A stretch of 47,760 nt of DNA from NCBI RefSeq assembly GCF_000722545.1, contig NZ_JNVM01000067.1, positions 1 to 47,760 of the forward strand, given 5' to 3'. Of the stretch, positions 27,177 to 36,216 are shown piece after piece (the stretch's first letter is position 1; each line of letters begins with the position of its first letter). A program made the position numbers and the translations under genes. Below the pieces are notes generated by a model. The model was not told the origin of the DNA. It was given only the letters and a program-made list of their open reading frames with translations, and made no database searches. The stretch comes from Paenibacillus tyrphae (GTDB taxonomy: Bacteria; Bacillota; Bacilli; Paenibacillales; NBRC-103111).

Positions 27177-27734
27177 ATGAACGGCAAACGGAGAGTCGTT
27201 TGCTTCATGCTCGGGGCCGCGGCATGTCTCGCGGCCGGCTGCACGGACGATCCGGCGACGCCGACGCCGCCGGTCAATGTGGCCCCCGCCCCGACGGAGG
27301 ACGGGGCGACGGTTTCGCCGCCGAAGGCGGAGGCGAACGCCCCCGGCGGGGCGGCCGGCTCGGCCGTCCCGGGCGGCGCAGGCAGCGGCGAAGCCGGGGG
27401 TGGCAGCGAAGCGCCAACGCCGCCGGCGGCCGGCACGGCGCCGAAGGCGGGCGCTGAGCGCCCCCCGGCGAAGCCGGAGACGGCTGCGAAGCAGCCGGGG
27501 GCGCCGAGCGCGCCCGCGCTGCCGCCGGCGACGCTGCCGAGCCCCGCGAAGCCGGGGGGCGCGGAGCCGGAAGGCGGCAAGGCGGTGACGCCGCCGGCGG
27601 GGCCGATCGAGCCGCCGAAGGCGAGCTCGGAGCCGGAGGCGTCAGGCTCGGCCGTGGCGAAGCCGGGGTTTCAGGCGCCGCCGAGCCCGGCAGGCGCTGG
27701 GGACCTGGCGCCGCCGGGACGGGCAAGCAATTAG
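27177..27734 (+). CDS. Pro/Ala/Gly-rich lipoprotein
   Basis: 185 residues. The signal sequence ends in the lipobox LAAGC (Cys at about 22), so the mature protein should be lipid-anchored. Everything after is a low-complexity mixture of P, A, G, E and K (for example PPAKPETAAKQPGAPSAPAL) with no recognisable domain, likely a disordered spacer. GGAGG nine to ten bases before the ATG supports the start. Coding GC is very high, above its neighbours. It lies between ytqA and ytqB on the same strand and looks like an insertion into that pair. Confidence 0.75.
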   Translation: MNGKRRVVCFMLGAAACLAAGCTDDPATPTPPVNVAPAPTEDGATVSPPKAEANAPGGAAGSAVPGGAGSGEAGGGSEAPTPPAAGTAPKAGAERPPAKPETAAKQPGAPSAPALPPATLPSPAKPGGAEPEGGKAVTPPAGPIEPPKASSEPEASGSAVAKPGFQAPPSPAGAGDLAPPGRASN

Positions 27735-27858
27735 GAGCATGGCGAAGCGGGGTTCGGACATGCTTCAAGAGCTTACATAGCTCAAAGGGTTAAACCTTTG
27801 TCCTTGATGAATAAGACATTTCCGGTGCGTTACAGCACCTTGGTTGAAGCGGCCTGAA

Positions 27859-28000
27859 CCAATAGAGGAACTCAAATGAGTTATTCGTGTCGAATTTGGG
27901 TTGCGTATCTTGTTTTTGTCGTATTAAGACACCATAGTTCCTTTATTCATCACATTTGGCTTGAAACGAGACTTATAGCGCATTGCTGTTCCTCTATTGG
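27859..28000. repeat. 142-bp element with perfect 13-bp terminal inverted repeats
   Basis: CCAATAGAGGAAC (27859-27871) is repeated inverted as GTTCCTCTATTGG (27988-28000). Inside, AGTTCCTTTATTCATCAC (about 27929-27946) resembles the inverted repeat arms again, giving a nested palindrome. It has no coding capacity and sits in a 370-base gap between the lipoprotein and ytqB. Size and ends fit a MITE or a REP-like element. Confidence 0.6.
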
Positions 28001-28104
28001 ACAGGACATCCGAAGTTAGGCATCCCATCCATACCTTCATACCCGCTAAGAACAGCAGGCTGATTAATCATTTTCCATTATCTGTAACAGGAGGAATCGC
28101 TCCT

Positions 28105-28677
28105 TTGGGCTTTATTTCCATACTCAGCTTTGCACATAAATTAATAGAAGAACGGGTGCAGCCGGGAGAAACCGTTGTCGACGCTACGGCCGGTGGCGGA
28201 GTCGATACGGCGTTCCTGGCCCGGCTTGTCGGATCTACCGGGGTCGTGCACGCCTTCGACATCCAGCAGCAGGCGTTGGACCGGACGGCGTCGCGTCTTG
28301 AACAGGAATGTCCCGGCGGCGACGTCCGGCTTCACCTGCGCAGCCATGAAGCGATGCTGGACGCCATCCCCGAAGAAAACCACGGCCGCATCGGAGCCGT
28401 CATGTTTAACCTCGGCTACTTGCCCGGAGCCGATCATGAAACCGTGACCGCACCGGCGTCAACGTTGGCCGCCTTGGAAGCTTCCGCTCAGCTTATTCGC
28501 CGCGGCGGCATCATTACGATCGTGCTGTACACCGGCCATCGGGGAGGTCTGGAGGAAGCGTCCGAGGTCGAGCGCTGGGCCGCCGCTTTGCCGCAAAAGC
28601 ATTTTCAGACGCTGCAGTACCGTTTTATGAATCAGATCAATCACCCGCCTTATGTTATCGCCATCGAAAAGAGATAG
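28105..28677 (+). CDS. mnmM: YtqB-family class I SAM methyltransferase (MnmM, tRNA nm5(s2)U34 methyltransferase)
   Basis: 190 residues, starting at a TTG with AGGAGG nine bases upstream; the frame is open back to 27997 but that part crosses the repeat and has no ribosome site. SAM-binding motif I is VVDATAGGGVDTAFLARLVG, followed by VVHAFDIQQQAL and the family segment MFNLGYLPGADHETVT. Homologues methylate the 5-aminomethyl group of wobble uridine in Gram-positive tRNAs. This matches the nearby ytqA in pathway. Confidence 0.87.
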   Translation: MGFISILSFAHKLIEERVQPGETVVDATAGGGVDTAFLARLVGSTGVVHAFDIQQQALDRTASRLEQECPGGDVRLHLRSHEAMLDAIPEENHGRIGAVMFNLGYLPGADHETVTAPASTLAALEASAQLIRRGGIITIVLYTGHRGGLEEASEVERWAAALPQKHFQTLQYRFMNQINHPPYVIAIEKR

Positions 28678-28752
28678 GGCCGCGCGATAATTCCAAACCG
28701 ATGCCTTCCCGCTTTCAGTGCTTTTCAGCTATAGCAAAACGCGGGGCGGATT

Positions 28753-28760
28753 GATATAAT
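28753..28760 (+). promoter_or_regulatory. Extended -10 promoter of manA
   Basis: A perfect TATAAT (28755-28760) preceded by TGA gives an extended -10 element 75 bases before the manA ATG; no good -35 is seen. Confidence 0.55.
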
Positions 28761-28834
28761 GCAAAATAGAAAAAAATGAAAGGCCCGGTCTGCTTCGGTA
28801 AACCCGGCCAACTAGGATAAGGAAGTGGAGAGTA

Positions 28835-29800
28835 ATGAAGCCGTATCCGTTGCAATGCAAACCCGAATTTAAAGAAAGAGTATGGGGCGGACGTGCGCTC
28901 GAGCAATTCGGACTCGAACTGCCGGATGGCAAGATCGGCGAAGGATGGATGATCGGCGATCACCCGAACGGAACGACAACCGTCGCGAACGGCGAGTTGG
29001 CCGGCATGGGACTCGATCAAATCCGCGAGCAATACGGGAGCGAGTTTTTCGGCAGCAAGGGCTTTTCGGAGAAAAATGGCCGGTTCCCGCTACTCATCAA
29101 GCTGCTGGATTGCCAAGACGACCTGTCCGTGCAGGTGCACCCGAACGATCATTACGAGCGTCTGCCGCAAGGCGAGCTCGGCAAAACCGAAATGTGGTAC
29201 ATTCTGGACGCCAAGCCGGGCGCCAAAATCATTTACGGATTGAAAGACGGCGTTACCCGCGAGCAGTTGGCTGAAGCTATCGAACAGAACCGCATCTTGG
29301 ACTGCTTAAACGAAGTTACCGCGGAAGCGGGCGATTCCTTCTATATTCCCGCAGGCACCGTGCATGCGCTCGGAGCCGGCGTGCTGGTCGCCGAAATTCA
29401 ACAAAATTCGGACAGCACTTATCGGCTGTACGATTACGACCGTCTCGGTCTGGACGGCAAGCCGCGCGAGCTGCACATTGAAGATTCCTTGAACGTCATC
29501 GCCTACGAAAACTCGGGCGCTACGTATATGAAAACAAACCTGAACGCCTCCGGCGAATGGTTGACCCTGGCCCGCTCCCCATTCTTCGTGACGGAAAAAG
29601 GCCGCGTCGAAGGCCAGTGGCCGCTGCAAACATCGCCGGAAAGCTTCGTGATCCACATCATCTGCGAAGGCACGGGATCGATCCGTTGGGCCGACGGCGA
29701 GCTGAACGTGAAACCGGGCGAATGCTACCTGCTGCCGGCAAGCCTCGGCAGCTATTCGCTTGAAGGCAGCATGACGGTTCTGCGCAGCTACCTGCCGTAG
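28835..29800 (+). CDS. manA: Mannose-6-phosphate isomerase, class I
   Basis: 321 residues, the short Bacillus-type length. PLQCKPEFKERVWGGRALEQ opens the protein; the zinc ligands appear in SVQVHPNDHYERL (Gln, His), the Glu in GKTEMWYILDAKPG, and FYIPAGTVHALGAGVLVAEI (His); the Arg-containing QQNSDSTYRLYDYDR is the active-site signature. It interconverts fructose-6-phosphate and mannose-6-phosphate, which would feed the GDP-mannose enzyme at 16.6-17.9 kb. AAGGAAGTGGAG precedes the ATG. Confidence 0.95.
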   Translation: MKPYPLQCKPEFKERVWGGRALEQFGLELPDGKIGEGWMIGDHPNGTTTVANGELAGMGLDQIREQYGSEFFGSKGFSEKNGRFPLLIKLLDCQDDLSVQVHPNDHYERLPQGELGKTEMWYILDAKPGAKIIYGLKDGVTREQLAEAIEQNRILDCLNEVTAEAGDSFYIPAGTVHALGAGVLVAEIQQNSDSTYRLYDYDRLGLDGKPRELHIEDSLNVIAYENSGATYMKTNLNASGEWLTLARSPFFVTEKGRVEGQWPLQTSPESFVIHIICEGTGSIRWADGELNVKPGECYLLPASLGSYSLEGSMTVLRSYLP

Positions 29801-29819
29801 ACCTTAGCGGACATAAAAA

Positions 29820-29862
29820 CAAAGAACACCTCGTCTTTTTCGTTAAGACGGGGTGTTCTTTC
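29820..29862. terminator. Bidirectional terminator between manA and the radical SAM gene
   Basis: AAAGAACACCTCGTCTT pairs with AAGACGGGGTGTTCTTT over 17 bases with one G-T pair, flanked by T-rich sequence in both directions. Confidence 0.9.
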
Positions 29863-29878
29863 ATTATGGCCTATGCAA

Positions 29879-31648
29879 TCAGGCGCTCGTCGGCTCCAAC
29901 GCCAGCGTAAACTGCTGCGGCTTGGCCGAAGCGTCCGGCGGGAAGTACACGATGAGCAGCTGCTCGCTTGTCCGGTCCAGCTCCCCGCTCTGCAAGTAAC
30001 GGTCCAGCCGGAACGGCAGCTTTTCGATCATGACATGCTTATGCAGATCCTTCTCCCCGATACCCAGCGCGGCGAACGAACCGGATACCGATTCAGGCTG
30101 TTCGGCAAGCAGCCGCAAATAATCGGACTGCCGGAGCTTGTCCAAGGTGAAGTCCCACCAGATTTTGCGCGGCTTGTACTTATGATTCAGGAAATAATCC
30201 AGTTTCATCAAGCCTTCGATGATGTCGAGCTTGGCCGTGCCGCGATGCTTCAGGAACGCATGAAGCCGGGTGAACAGATCCTCAAGCTGGTGCCCGATTT
30301 TTTGCCAGCCCCGCTCCTCCCAATAATCGCCGAACTCTTGGAAGAAGTCGAAGGCCGACGTAAATTCGCGCTCGATTAAATACCGGACCGTATGGTCCAT
30401 CCGATGGGCGTTCCAGTATTTTTCCAGCACGTCCTCCACCCGCTTGATCCGTACCAAATCCGAGAACGGCAAAATCTTGTTGCCGAGAATTTCATACGGC
30501 GCATGGTCCATGTAAAGGTAGCCATATTTTTCCGCGTTGTGGCGCATCCCGGTGCCGCGGAGCATTTTCAGAAACCCGAGCTGCAATTCCTCGGGACCGA
30601 GGGCGAATACGTCGTTGAACGTTTTGCGGAACGAATTGTAATCTTCCTCGGGCAGCCCGGCAATGAGGTCAAGATGCTGGTCGATTTTGCCGCTTTCCTT
30701 CACCTTCGTTACCGTACGGGTCAGCTTGGCGAAGTTTTGGCGGCGTTTGACGAGGCTGTTGGTCAAATCGTTCGTCGACTGCACCCCGATCTCGAAACGG
30801 AATATGCCGGGCGGCGCGTTCTCAGCCAAATAATCGAGCACTTCCGGCCGCATAATGTCCGCCGTAATCTCGAACTGGAACACACAGCCGCTATGGTTTT
30901 GGATCAGAAATTCGAACATTTCCATGGCGTACTCGCGCTTAATGTTGAACGTCCGATCTACGAACTTGATCAGCTTCGCGCCGGATCGGATCAGATAAAG
31001 CAGGTCGCTCTTGGTCCGCTCTATATCGAAATAACGCACGCCTACTTCAATGGAAGACAGACAAAATTGACAGCTGAACGGACAGCCCCGGCTCGTCTCA
31101 AAATAGACGACGCGATTCGCGAGGCTCGGGACATCTTCCACAAAGCGATGCGGTGTCGGAATATCGTCCAAGGCCAGCTTCGGCCGCGGCGGGTTGATGA
31201 CGACCCGTCCTTCTTTGTTGCGGTAGGCGAGGCCGAAGACGCTGTACAAGGCGCGGTCTCCCTCAAGCTCGGTCAGCAGGTGATGGAGCGTCTCCTCCCC
31301 TTCCCCGACGACAATGAAATTGACTTCAGGCAGCCGGTTCATCCAATACTCCGTATCGTACGAAACCTCCGGACCGCCCAAGACGACGATCAGCTCCGGC
31401 ATGATCTTTTTGAGCATGCTGACTACGACGATCGTTTCTTCGATGTTCCAGATATAGCAGGAGAAGCCGACGACGTCGGGCTTGCGCTGGTAAATGTCGG
31501 ACACGATATTCATCGCCGGGTCCTTAATCGTGTATTCGGCAATCTGGATGCCGGGAAAATCGTGCTGGCTGAACGCCTTCAAATACCGGAGCGCGAGCGA
31601 GGTGTGAATATATTTGGCGTTTAACGTCGATAAGACAATATTTTTCAT
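29879..31648 (-). CDS. B12-binding-domain radical SAM protein with DUF4080 C-terminus
   Basis: 589 residues. Residues about 1-140 form a cobalamin-binding Rossmann domain (VGFSCYIWNIEETI, LGGPEVSYDTEYW). The radical SAM cluster cysteines are Cys189, Cys193 and Cys196 in ETSRGCPFSCQFCLSS, followed by KFVDRTFNIKREYAMEMFEF. The C-terminal roughly 200 residues fit DUF4080. Enzymes of this class often methylate or rearrange unactivated carbons, but the substrate of this widespread Bacillales protein is unknown. The weak ribosome site before 31648 still places the start at a conserved KNIVLSTLNAKYIHTSLALR. Confidence 0.88.
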   Translation of the reverse strand: MKNIVLSTLNAKYIHTSLALRYLKAFSQHDFPGIQIAEYTIKDPAMNIVSDIYQRKPDVVGFSCYIWNIEETIVVVSMLKKIMPELIVVLGGPEVSYDTEYWMNRLPEVNFIVVGEGEETLHHLLTELEGDRALYSVFGLAYRNKEGRVVINPPRPKLALDDIPTPHRFVEDVPSLANRVVYFETSRGCPFSCQFCLSSIEVGVRYFDIERTKSDLLYLIRSGAKLIKFVDRTFNIKREYAMEMFEFLIQNHSGCVFQFEITADIMRPEVLDYLAENAPPGIFRFEIGVQSTNDLTNSLVKRRQNFAKLTRTVTKVKESGKIDQHLDLIAGLPEEDYNSFRKTFNDVFALGPEELQLGFLKMLRGTGMRHNAEKYGYLYMDHAPYEILGNKILPFSDLVRIKRVEDVLEKYWNAHRMDHTVRYLIEREFTSAFDFFQEFGDYWEERGWQKIGHQLEDLFTRLHAFLKHRGTAKLDIIEGLMKLDYFLNHKYKPRKIWWDFTLDKLRQSDYLRLLAEQPESVSGSFAALGIGEKDLHKHVMIEKLPFRLDRYLQSGELDRTSEQLLIVYFPPDASAKPQQFTLALEPTSA

Positions 31649-31731
31649 GGGAATTCCGTACCTCTTTACTTATCCATTTTCGTATTGATCAGCATCCCTA
31701 TTCTACCGCGAAACGGAACCGAACACAAAAA

Positions 31732-31761
31732 AAGAAAATGGGACGCGAAGTCCCATTTTCC
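31732..31761 (-). terminator. Terminator after the 75-residue coiled-coil gene
   Basis: GAAAATGGGAC pairs with GTCCCATTTTC and is followed on the minus strand by TTTTTTT. Confidence 0.85.
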
Positions 31762-31766
31762 CAAAA

Positions 31767-31994
31767 CTAATACAAAGATTCGTTGACAGGCAGGCTGTCC
31801 GGCTCGGGGGCCAGCGCAGCGAGCATAAATTCGTCCTGCCCCTCTTCCGTCCACATGTTGGCCTGGGTCAACAGCTGCTCCTCCACCTGCTCCTTTTGCG
31901 TTACCAATGCTTCGATATTGCCCTCGGAACGCTCGATGTTGTGCTGCAGTCGATTGCGCTCCGCCATTCTCTTGGCCAATTGGTACAAAATCAT
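31767..31994 (-). CDS. Small coiled-coil protein, unknown function
   Basis: 75 residues: a helical N-terminal region (RMAERNRLQHNIERSEGNIE and onward to about residue 50) that looks like a coiled coil, and an acidic, Pro-containing tail. No family recognised. AAGGGA lies about 14 bases before the ATG, a loose spacing, but a strong terminator directly follows the stop codon, which supports a real gene. Confidence 0.65.
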   Translation of the reverse strand: MILYQLAKRMAERNRLQHNIERSEGNIEALVTQKEQVEEQLLTQANMWTEEGQDEFMLAALAPEPDSLPVNESLY

Positions 31995-32220
31995 GATCTA
32001 GAAATCGTCCCTTCGCATCGAATATTATTGTCTTCATGTTACCGGGTAAACATTAAGACAACATTAGGAGAATATAAACAAAAGGTTAAAATTCTCCTTT
32101 TCTCTATATATGCAGCATGATGAGCATAGTATTTCCCATTTTTAAGAAAAAAATGTGGAATTTTCGAGCGGAAGGGCCGGTATCGTCTGTTCATGTTGCA
32201 AACTGGACCGAAGCCCCGTC

Positions 32221-33318
32221 TTACTCCCAGCGAAACGTAAAACTTGCCACGATAAACGCGACGATCAGCCAGCCGCCGAGCAGCGCCGCTTCCGTCCAGA
32301 CGACGGAAAACCCCGCTCCTACGTTCATTACCTGACGCAGCGCCGTCGTCAAATGGGAGATCGGCAGCAGCTTGACGATCGGCTGAAGGAACTCCGGCAT
32401 GTTTTTGATCGGGAAGAAGACGCCGCCCAGGAACAGCATCGGGAACGAGATGAAGCCGGCGATCGGCCCGGCGCTCTCCGGTGTTTTGGCCAGACCGGCA
32501 ATGATAAAACCGATCGACATGAATGCCAGCGTCCCGAGCACGATGAAGCTGAGCAGTAGCAGCCAAGAGCCGTTCACCTGCGTACCGAAAAAGACCGAGC
32601 CGACGACCAGCACGATGACGGCCTGCAAGCCGTTCAGCAGTAACCGCGCCGTAATCTGCGATGCGATAAACGTCGAAGCCTTCAGCGTCGTGCTCTGCAT
32701 CCGCCGCAGGATGCCCCGCTCCCGCCACGAAGCGATCTGCCCCGCCACCCCGTTCAGGTTGTTGGACATAATCATCATGGCGACGATGCCCGGCACCAAG
32801 AAGTCGATATAGCTGAGCTTCAGCGACTGCACGCCTTCCGGCCGGATCGTAATTTTCGGCGTGTAGCCCGACAGCTTCTTGTCGATTCCGTCGACGACCG
32901 GAGCCAGTACCTGCAGCCCGATTTGTGAGGTTGCGGCATTCGTTTCGTCGTAATACACTTTGATCGCTGCGGCCGCCCCCGTGCTCCCCGGCTTCGTTTG
33001 TTCCTCGTAGCCCTTTGGAATAACGAGCACAAGCTGGTAATCGCCGCGTTTCAGCGTCTCAAGCTCGGGATTTAATTCGGAAGCAGCGTTCAAGCGCAGA
33101 ATCGGGTTGTCCTGCAGCGCCTTCACCAGCGCTTCGGAAGCGGCCGTCCGGTCCTCATCGACGATGACCCCGGTGACAGAGACCGGATTGCCCTTGCCGA
33201 GGAACGAACCCAGCATGACCATGAAAAAGATTGGAAAAAGCAGCGTCCAGAACAGCACCTGCCGGTTGCGGACGAACAGCCGCAGCTGGGCAAGCGTCAG
33301 ATGAATGTAAGCGTTCAT
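32221..33318 (-). CDS. ABC-2 type exporter permease
   Basis: 365 residues. One N-terminal helix (LFWTLLFPIFFMVMLGSFLG), a large extracytoplasmic domain of about 150 residues, then five helices with the ABC-2 motif region SAGPIAGFISFPMLFLGGVF. The start ATG overlaps the ATPase stop as ATGA; the longer open frame upstream merely overlaps the ATPase. It should form a homodimer with two copies of the partner ATPase and export a lipid, drug or peptide; the substrate is not evident. Confidence 0.9.
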   Translation of the reverse strand: MNAYIHLTLAQLRLFVRNRQVLFWTLLFPIFFMVMLGSFLGKGNPVSVTGVIVDEDRTAASEALVKALQDNPILRLNAASELNPELETLKRGDYQLVLVIPKGYEEQTKPGSTGAAAAIKVYYDETNAATSQIGLQVLAPVVDGIDKKLSGYTPKITIRPEGVQSLKLSYIDFLVPGIVAMMIMSNNLNGVAGQIASWRERGILRRMQSTTLKASTFIASQITARLLLNGLQAVIVLVVGSVFFGTQVNGSWLLLLSFIVLGTLAFMSIGFIIAGLAKTPESAGPIAGFISFPMLFLGGVFFPIKNMPEFLQPIVKLLPISHLTTALRQVMNVGAGFSVVWTEAALLGGWLIVAFIVASFTFRWE

Positions 33319-34274
33319 GCTTCCCTCAAGCTCCTTCCCGTCATGTGGATGAAGACGTCCTCCAGCGTGGCCGTCCGGGTCTGCAGCTCCTGCACGCGCC
33401 ATCCCTGCGCTTCCGCCCGGCCGATCAGATCGACGAGGGAGGTTTGCAAATGGTCGGTATACAGCACGAAAATATCTTTGCGCTGATCCACTTGCTTCAC
33501 CTCGCTTACTTCCCGCAGCGCTTCCGTTATAGCCTCCTGCCGCTCCCCGCTCCAACCGTCGGCGCCTTCCAGCCGGAATTCGATGGCGCTGTCGGATTGC
33601 AGGTTGCGGACCAGATTCCGGGGCGTATCGAGCGCGATCACCTGTCCGCTGTCCATCAAGCAGATGCGGTCGCACAAAGCATGCGCTTCTTCCATGTAAT
33701 GCGTGCTGAGCACGATCGTTTTGCCGCGTTCCTTGAGCCTCAGTACGATGTCCCACAGCATCCGCCTGGCCTGCGGGTCCAGACCTGTCGTCGGCTCGTC
33801 CAAAAAGACCACCTGCGGATCGTTCACAAGCGCCAGCGCAATCGCCAGACGCTGCTTTTGCCCGCCGGAGAGATTTTTGACGCGGTCGTTGCGTTTTTCC
33901 TGCAAAATCATATCATCCAGCAGCGGCTCGATCGGAACAGAGTTCGGATAAAAGCTGGCGTACATGCGGACGATCTCGTGCACTTTCAACAGATCGAACA
34001 GCGAGGTGGATTGCAGCTGGACGCCGATCACCTGCTTGACCCGATTCAGCTGCGTCCGGGTGTCGAAGCCAGCCACAACCGCATGACCTTCATCCGGCTG
34101 CCGGAGCCCTTCGATCATTTCCATCGTGGTCGTCTTACCCGCGCCGTTCGGTCCGAGCAGCCCGAACACCTCGCCTTGATATACTTCGAAATGGACGCCT
34201 TTTACGGCCGTAAAATCCCCGTACCGCTTAACTAAACCGTCCGCCTTAATCATCGTTTCCGCCATCGGCAACAT
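33315..34274 (-). CDS. ABC transporter ATP-binding protein (DrrA/CcmA type)
   Basis: 319 residues. Walker A is GLLGPNGAGKTTTMEMIEGL, signature LSGGQKQRLAIALAL, Walker B VVFLDEPTTGLDPQARR, and the switch His is in IVLSTHYMEEAHAL. The C-terminal 90 residues form the accessory domain seen in drug-resistance-type exporters. AAAGGAG six to seven bases before the ATG at 34274. First gene of a two-gene exporter operon, divergent from the rRNA methyltransferase gene. Confidence 0.93.
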   Translation of the reverse strand: MLPMAETMIKADGLVKRYGDFTAVKGVHFEVYQGEVFGLLGPNGAGKTTTMEMIEGLRQPDEGHAVVAGFDTRTQLNRVKQVIGVQLQSTSLFDLLKVHEIVRMYASFYPNSVPIEPLLDDMILQEKRNDRVKNLSGGQKQRLAIALALVNDPQVVFLDEPTTGLDPQARRMLWDIVLRLKERGKTIVLSTHYMEEAHALCDRICLMDSGQVIALDTPRNLVRNLQSDSAIEFRLEGADGWSGERQEAITEALREVSEVKQVDQRKDIFVLYTDHLQTSLVDLIGRAEAQGWRVQELQTRTATLEDVFIHMTGRSLREA

Positions 34275-34388
34275 CTTCAGCTCCTTTGGGGGCGTTCTTG
34301 GAAAAAGCTACAGCTAGAGTATACCATTCGGCCGACGGGGATGCCTAATCTTATGCATGGAGTCCGTTTCGCCAATCCGGCCCGGTCA

Positions 34389-34397
34389 TGGTATAGT
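34389..34397 (+). promoter_or_regulatory. Extended -10 promoter of the RlmCD-type gene
   Basis: TGGTATAGT (34389-34397) is an extended -10 element about 37 bases before the ATG. No convincing -35. Confidence 0.45.
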
Positions 34398-34433
34398 AAG
34401 AACAGCGATTTGACAAGAAACGGAGAGAACGGC

Positions 34434-35912
34434 ATGAGCACTGAACGCAAAAACAATCGCGATTCTTCGCGTCCGCAGGAAAAAAAACCGGAAGCCGCGC
34501 GCAAGCCTGGCGGGAAGAGGCCTGCGGCAAGCCGGCCCGCGACGGCAGAGGATTTGAGAGCCGGCGACCGGATCGTGGTGACGATCAAGCGGATCGGGAT
34601 TAACGGCGAAGGCGTCGGCTATTATAAGCGCAAGGCGGTATTCATCGACGGGACGCTGCCGGAGGAAGTCGTGAAAGCGACGGTCACGAAGGTCGAACCG
34701 AGCTATATTACGGCTAAGCTGGAGGAAGTCGAAAAGGCTTCGCCGCACCGTCAAAAGCCGCCCTGTCCCGTCTACGACAGCTGCGGAGGCTGTCAGCTTC
34801 AGCATATGACGTACGAGGCTCAGCTGCATGCCAAGGAGGAGCTGGTACGGGAAGCGTTCCGGCGGTACGCGGGCATGGAAACGGCCCCGGTCCGGCCGAT
34901 TCTCGGCATGGACAACCCTTGGAGCTACCGGAACAAGGCGCAGCTTCAGCTCGGCCGCTCAGGCGAGCAGGTCGTCGCGGGCTTGTACTCCCCCGGTACG
35001 CATAAGCTCGTGGACATTACCGGCTGCGCGATACACGATCCGGCGATCAACCGGGTCACGGAGACGGTCGCCAAGCTGCTTAGCGAGCTGGACATCCCTG
35101 TCTACAACGAACGGACCCGCCAAGGCGCCGTCCGGACCATCGTAGCCCGGGTAGGCCGGCAAACCGGCGAGATCCAGCTCACGCTCATCACCGCGGCGGA
35201 CCGCATTCCGGACCGCGAACGGCTTGTTCGCCGCATCCGCGACGAGCTGCCGCAGGTGACGACCATCGCGCAAAATCTGAATAGAGAAGCTTCTCCGCTC
35301 ATTTTCGGCGCGAAAACGACGGTGCTGTGGGGCAAGGAGCGGCTGGACGAGACGCTCGGCGACGTCCGCTTCTCCCTCTCCCCCCGTGCCTTCTTCCAGC
35401 TGAACCCGGAGCAGACGGTGAAGCTATACGACGCAGTCCGCGAAGCCGCCGCACTTACCGGCGAAGAGCTTGTCGTCGACGCCTACTGCGGCACCGGCAC
35501 GATCGGGCTCTGGCTCGCCCCGCACGCCCGCGAGGTGCGCGGCATCGAGCTTATCCCCGAGGCGGTCGACGACGCCCGGGACAATGCGCGGGCAAGTGGC
35601 GCAGCGAACGCCCGCTTCTTCGTCGGACGCGCCGAGCAACTGCTGCCCGAATGGGTGCAGCGCGGCATCCGCCCCGACGTCGTCGTGGTCGACCCGCCGC
35701 GCACCGGCTGCGAGCGCCCGCTGCTGCTCGCGCTCGCCGAGGCGAAGCCGACACGACTCGTTTACGTGTCGTGCAATCCGTCCACCCTGGCGAAGGATTG
35801 CCAGGTACTGCTCGAGCAAGGCTATCGACTGGATTGGATTCAGCCGGTGGATATGTTTCCGCAGACGGCGCATGTGGAGTGCGTGGTAAGGATGTATCGG
35901 GAGGGACATTGA
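34434..35912 (+). CDS. rlmCD: 23S rRNA (uracil-C5)-methyltransferase, RlmCD/RumA family
   Basis: 492 residues. A charged, probably disordered tail (1-40) precedes a TRAM domain (RAGDRIVVTIKRIGINGEGV). Iron-sulphur cysteines are in CPVYDSCGGCQLQHM with a preceding Cys. The SAM domain has VVDAYCGTGTIGLWLAPHA, and the catalytic region VDPPRTGCERPLL and YVSCNPSTLAKDC with the nucleophile. In Gram-positives one such enzyme methylates both U747 and U1939; paralogues exist, so the symbol is by family. GGAGAG precedes the ATG; the upstream frame lies in the promoter. It is the last GC-rich core gene before the AT-rich island. Confidence 0.88.
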   Translation: MSTERKNNRDSSRPQEKKPEAARKPGGKRPAASRPATAEDLRAGDRIVVTIKRIGINGEGVGYYKRKAVFIDGTLPEEVVKATVTKVEPSYITAKLEEVEKASPHRQKPPCPVYDSCGGCQLQHMTYEAQLHAKEELVREAFRRYAGMETAPVRPILGMDNPWSYRNKAQLQLGRSGEQVVAGLYSPGTHKLVDITGCAIHDPAINRVTETVAKLLSELDIPVYNERTRQGAVRTIVARVGRQTGEIQLTLITAADRIPDRERLVRRIRDELPQVTTIAQNLNREASPLIFGAKTTVLWGKERLDETLGDVRFSLSPRAFFQLNPEQTVKLYDAVREAAALTGEELVVDAYCGTGTIGLWLAPHAREVRGIELIPEAVDDARDNARASGAANARFFVGRAEQLLPEWVQRGIRPDVVVVDPPRTGCERPLLLALAEAKPTRLVYVSCNPSTLAKDCQVLLEQGYRLDWIQPVDMFPQTAHVECVVRMYREGH

Positions 35913-35930
35913 AAGGTAAATGTTTCAACA

Positions 35931-35960
35931 AGGTCTGCTGAGAAAGCAGGCTTTTCTTTT
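35931..35960 (+). terminator. Terminator after the RlmCD-type gene
   Basis: TCTGCT-GAGAA-AGCAGG hairpin followed by CTTTTCTTTT, at the boundary where base composition drops. Confidence 0.75.
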
Positions 35961-36128
35961 ATGAACTATCCTAAAGAGTTAATAGTTAAAATGAAAGAAA
36001 TTGAATTTATTTACGACACTAGTATAGGTAAAGTGTTGAATGGTAACTACGTTGATAGCAAGCATTATGTTGACCTCTCCCCACAGCGGTGGAAGAAAAT
36101 TGAGAAACGCAAGGTTACTTGTATTTAG
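35961..36128 (+). CDS. 55-residue open frame at the island edge, uncertain
   Basis: A short frame with protein-like composition (contains IEFIYDTSIGKVLNGNYVD and SPQRWKKIEKR) but no ribosome site: its ATG directly follows the terminator tail. It reads like the C-terminal remnant of a longer AT-rich gene cut at the island boundary. No family recognised. Confidence 0.35.
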   Translation: MNYPKELIVKMKEIEFIYDTSIGKVLNGNYVDSKHYVDLSPQRWKKIEKRKVTCI

Positions 36129-36216
36129 TATGATCGATGTGTTGGTTATTGTATTATGGATAATAGAACGACTGCCTCAATAGGTATTTATAGAACATAG
36201 AACATAGGAGGATTAC

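Noticed and set aside
30392..31624. 410-codon plus-strand frame opposite the B12 radical SAM gene
   Set aside because: Shadow frame of a well-supported gene.
32221..33756. 511-residue version of the ABC permease
   Set aside because: The first 146 codons only overlap the ATPase gene; the ATGA overlap at 33318 with a membrane-protein N-terminus is the natural start.
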